A stretch of 64,000 bases of DNA from Carnegiea gigantea (Eukaryota > Streptophyta > Magnoliopsida > Caryophyllales > Cactaceae). The translations under genes were made by a program, and so were the position numbers. Under the pieces are notes generated by a model. It searched no databases. It saw nothing but the letters and a program-made list of their open reading frames with translations, and was not told the origin of the DNA. This document shows, piece after piece, positions 61,128-64,000 of the stretch (within the stretch, counting starts at the first letter, position 1; each line of letters opens with the position of its first letter). The stretch covers positions 563,233 through 627,232 of the forward strand of contig JAKOGI010000110.1 in assembly GCA_029747015.1 (NCBI GenBank), read 5' to 3'.

Positions 61128-61430
61128 GGGTGGGGCTGGTATGTGCCATTTGCCGCTTGAAAAACAAAGATGTCGTGCTTCTCAAAGTCAGACCCTACAC
61201 TTTCATTCCCTTTCACTTTTTTACCTCCTTCATAGGCCTCATCCGTATCCTCATCAGCATTTTGATCCGACTTGTACAAAGATGGAAGAGATATGAGCCG
61301 GATTGTATCTTAGATCTGATAATCAAGGACTTACGTCCGTGTAATGAGTCTTAATATGACCCCTTCTTTTGATAAAAGAGGAGGGACCATCTACACCCTT
61401 TACTAGCGCGCACATGCGAAACAAGGTTTA

Positions 61431-61764
61431 GGGCTTGTTCTTTTTCGTTGGGAAAGAATACTGAATAAGCATGGAATGGCGAGGAACAAAAAATGAGGGG
61501 AGGGAATAGGAAATATGAAAATTGAATTTTTGTCTTTTTAAAATTGAAAGGAGTGGTATAAATGGCATGGAAGGGAAATGAATACGAATTTTTTTTTTTT
61601 AAGGAATTGAGAATGATGGGAAAGAATGGAAATGAATTGTACGTATGCAATGAGAATGAAATGTAACAAATGAGAAAAAATGAGATTTTTCTTAAATAGT
61701 GGGAATGAATGATAGGGTATGAGAAGTTGAGAACCCACTATTGATTTACGAAAAGAATGGATCC
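61431..61764. mobile_element. PIF/Harbinger-like MITE (334 bp)
   Basis: Left GGGCTTGTTCTTTTTCGTT, right ACGAAAAGAATGGATCC, flanked by TTA at 61,428-61,430 and 61,765-61,767. Confidence 0.72.
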
Positions 61765-61767
61765 TTA

Positions 61768-62828
61768 GTTGGGACTAGGCGTCAGCAATGGACAAGGACC
61801 CTGTTAGACCAACCTGGTAGGGTTGAAAACAGGGTCCAAACCCACTAATTTCTTAGCCAGACTCTTAATGGGCCGCCCAATTAAAGAACTAACAGGGCCG
61901 ATCCCAGGTCAATACCCGTTGGGTGGGGGAAAATTAATCTCAGACTTTAGAGATTGTAAATTTGCTCGACAATAATGACAGGAGCTTTCATGATGCGTGA
62001 CATGGCTATGGAAAAGTCAATTACGTCACTCTGCAACCTTCATTTCACAAAACAAGTTGCTGGTTTTACTTATCAACAAATAAATATTTTATAATTAGAG
62101 TAGTGACATATGTCTTACTGTAAGATACTCTTCAATATCTTACCTTATCATAAATTAACATGTCTATGATTTAAAACCATAAATTTTTCAATGATTATAC
62201 TTAATTATGAATTGCTAATCTTAAATATTCGTCAGCTACATCGATAAAGTATTAAATGACACCCTAATTGCATTAACCCCATCAACGAGTACATATGATA
62301 TGCGTATTTTCAAAATGTGATAAATTATTGATAAAAAGATGATTTTATATAATTTATACGTTGTAATATACTTCCATGATTCGATCCTATCATTTTTTTC
62401 AATTTAAAAACATAATAATATAATTTTTTAGTTAAAATAAGACACTTATAAAGTATCTTGCAGTAAGACACTTATCATTTTGCTTTATAATTATATGAAT
62501 TCCCCTCGCTTTTCGATTTTAATAAAAAAACAAATAAATATTTTTATCAATCAATGAAGGCGTTTTTTGCAAATTGACGATGCAAGATTCAGTTGGACCA
62601 ACGAAAATTATAGTCAATTTTTGAAAGGTCTGTAGATATGTGGGCTTTTGTTTTCTCTGGCGGATTGTAGCCTGTGGGCGGGTCTAAGTCATTTGCCCAA
62701 TACCTGGCCTCACCCATTAAGAAGATTTGTTGGCTCGACCCAACCCAATTATTAATTGGTTAACCCCAACTTGATCCGACTTGACCCGTTGTTTAACCCT
62801 AGCTGGGATCTCATCCTAAAGGAATTAA
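61768..62828. other. Intergenic, no gene recognised
   Basis: AT-rich DNA with GGGTCCAAACCC / GACCCGTTG-type words near both ends (61,770-61,930 and 62,665-62,815), possibly one degenerate non-autonomous element. The ends could not be fixed. Confidence 0.45.
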
Positions 62829-63867
62829 GGTCCTGTTCTTTTTATAGTTTAATGGAACCAACTCACTCCTGTCTACTCATTCCCTCCTTTCCCACATGTT
62901 CCCATACTTAAAAAAAAAACTCACTCCTCCCCATTCTTTCCTACTCTCACCTATTTTCACTTACTCTTTCCCACTCTTACATATAACTATTTTTTTTATA
63001 TTTTGAAAACTTTTATAATTTATGTAATTGTGCGTACAAATAGTCCGATAACAATTATGAAAATTTTTATTTATTTTTTGGATGTTATAAAAATATTTGC
63101 TGGTCGTGCTGAAAATTATAGATGATGTAATTTTTGTTATATATATTGAAGAAACAATAATTTTTTTCTGCTTTGTTAAGTAAATGTTAGTTTTTTGTGA
63201 CTGGTTGTTATTCTAGGTTTGATTCTGTATATGGAGGAGATACTTATATTTTTTTTCATTGGTTATGAAATATTTGTTATAGATCACCAAAACATGGATG
63301 GTTATTATTGTATGTATAACATATTTAATTTTTATTCATCGTAATTTGGGGCCAAATTTGCAGATTTTTTATCCTATTTAATGAAAGAACATGTAAATTT
63401 TTTTTGCATAATTTGTACTTCGTGATAGGAATGCAGATGTATTGTGCGGGTATTTTAAGCAGATATTTTTTTACGTGTGTATTAGTAATAAAATATTGAA
63501 AGTTCTTCAAACAAATTATAAATGATTGTTTTCCGTGTACCGAGGATCAATTCTTTTCGTCGGAAAATATGGTTGATAAATGGATGAAATTGGTTGAAAT
63601 AGATTAAAGTAAGTTGAAGAGGGTATTTTTTTTATTGAAGTAGGTATTTTTTGTTGAAGTGGGTTGAACTGTTGAAGTTGATTAAAGTAGGTTAAAGTGG
63701 ATTGAATTTTTTTTTGTATGATGGGTAGAAGTTAGTTAAAATAGTTGAAAATAGATTGAAGTTGGTTGTAATAGGTTGAAGTTGATATTTTTTATTGAAA
63801 TTCGTGAAGTGGGTTGAAGTTGATTGAGATTGATAAATTTCGATTTACCAATGAAAAGAATAAGGCC
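62829..63867. mobile_element. PIF/Harbinger-like element, 1.04 kb, possibly composite
   Basis: Left GGTCCTGTTCTTTT and right CCAATGAAAAGAATAAGGCC are inverted, with TAA on both sides. A second left-end-like sequence (GGATCAATTCTTTTCGTCGG) at 63,544 suggests an element nested within another. The inside has GTTGAAGTRGGTTGAAGT repeats, as in the other members (opposite strand). It encodes no protein. Confidence 0.6.
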
Positions 63868-64000
63868 TAAACATATGTGTATTTTTTTCGTTGTTCGTAT
63901 TTGATTAATATATGAAGAAAAAAATACATTCGTACATTATTTTACGAATAACGAAAATTACAAATTTTTTAGATAACAACGACCACGAAACAATATTTCA

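Overview
This is nuclear DNA from a flowering plant, most likely a woody eudicot; I cannot name the species. It has intron-bearing genes with GT-AG boundaries, long AT-rich intergenic stretches, plant LTR retrotransposons with tRNA-Met and tRNA-Asp primer sites, many MITEs, and conserved plant genes (a SAM50/Omp85 outer-membrane assembly protein and a COQ8/ADCK-type ABC1 kinase). There are no bacterial operons, CRISPR arrays or rRNA genes.

Layout. Positions 1-12,208 and 47,059-57,846 are two copies of one segment in the same orientation; copy 1 runs off the left edge of the window. Each copy carries, on the minus strand, the 5' exons of an ABC1-kinase gene and an intact single-exon gene for a 168-residue protein that ends in a CaaX prenylation box. 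Copy 1 also has a frameshifted relative of that gene (6,828-7,377), which a deletion has reduced to its last codons in copy 2. By eye the copies are nearly identical over the first ~4.4 kb, then diverge steadily to about 4% beyond 8 kb. Between the copies lie a 20-kb nest of retrotransposons (13,321-33,412), a two-exon SAM50 gene (34,328-36,736, minus), about 3.4 kb of noncoding DNA with two tRNA-like sequences, and the remaining exons of the ABC1-kinase gene (40,095-47,092). That kinase locus carries several independent lesions and I call it a pseudogene.

The retrotransposon nest has three layers. A Ty1/copia element on the minus strand (238-bp LTRs, tRNA-Met primer site) was hit by an LTR element that now remains as a 2.81-kb solo LTR with a perfect 5-bp target duplication, and by a Ty3/gypsy Athila-type element (15,081-26,372, plus strand) with gag-protease, pol and an intact extra env-like ORF. 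The Athila element has no 5' LTR. In its place, and again after the 3' LTR, stand two apparently identical copies of one 719-bp piece of the copia reverse-transcriptase region.

The right flank (57,847-64,000) has no recognised gene. It holds a Helitron-like 3' end, a LINE endonuclease fragment and several MITEs.

The best candidates for follow-up are the unrecognised small protein family with CaaX ends (the broken member also has an N-myristoylation-like start), the step-wise divergence of the segmental duplication, and the anomalous 719-bp repeats around the Athila element.
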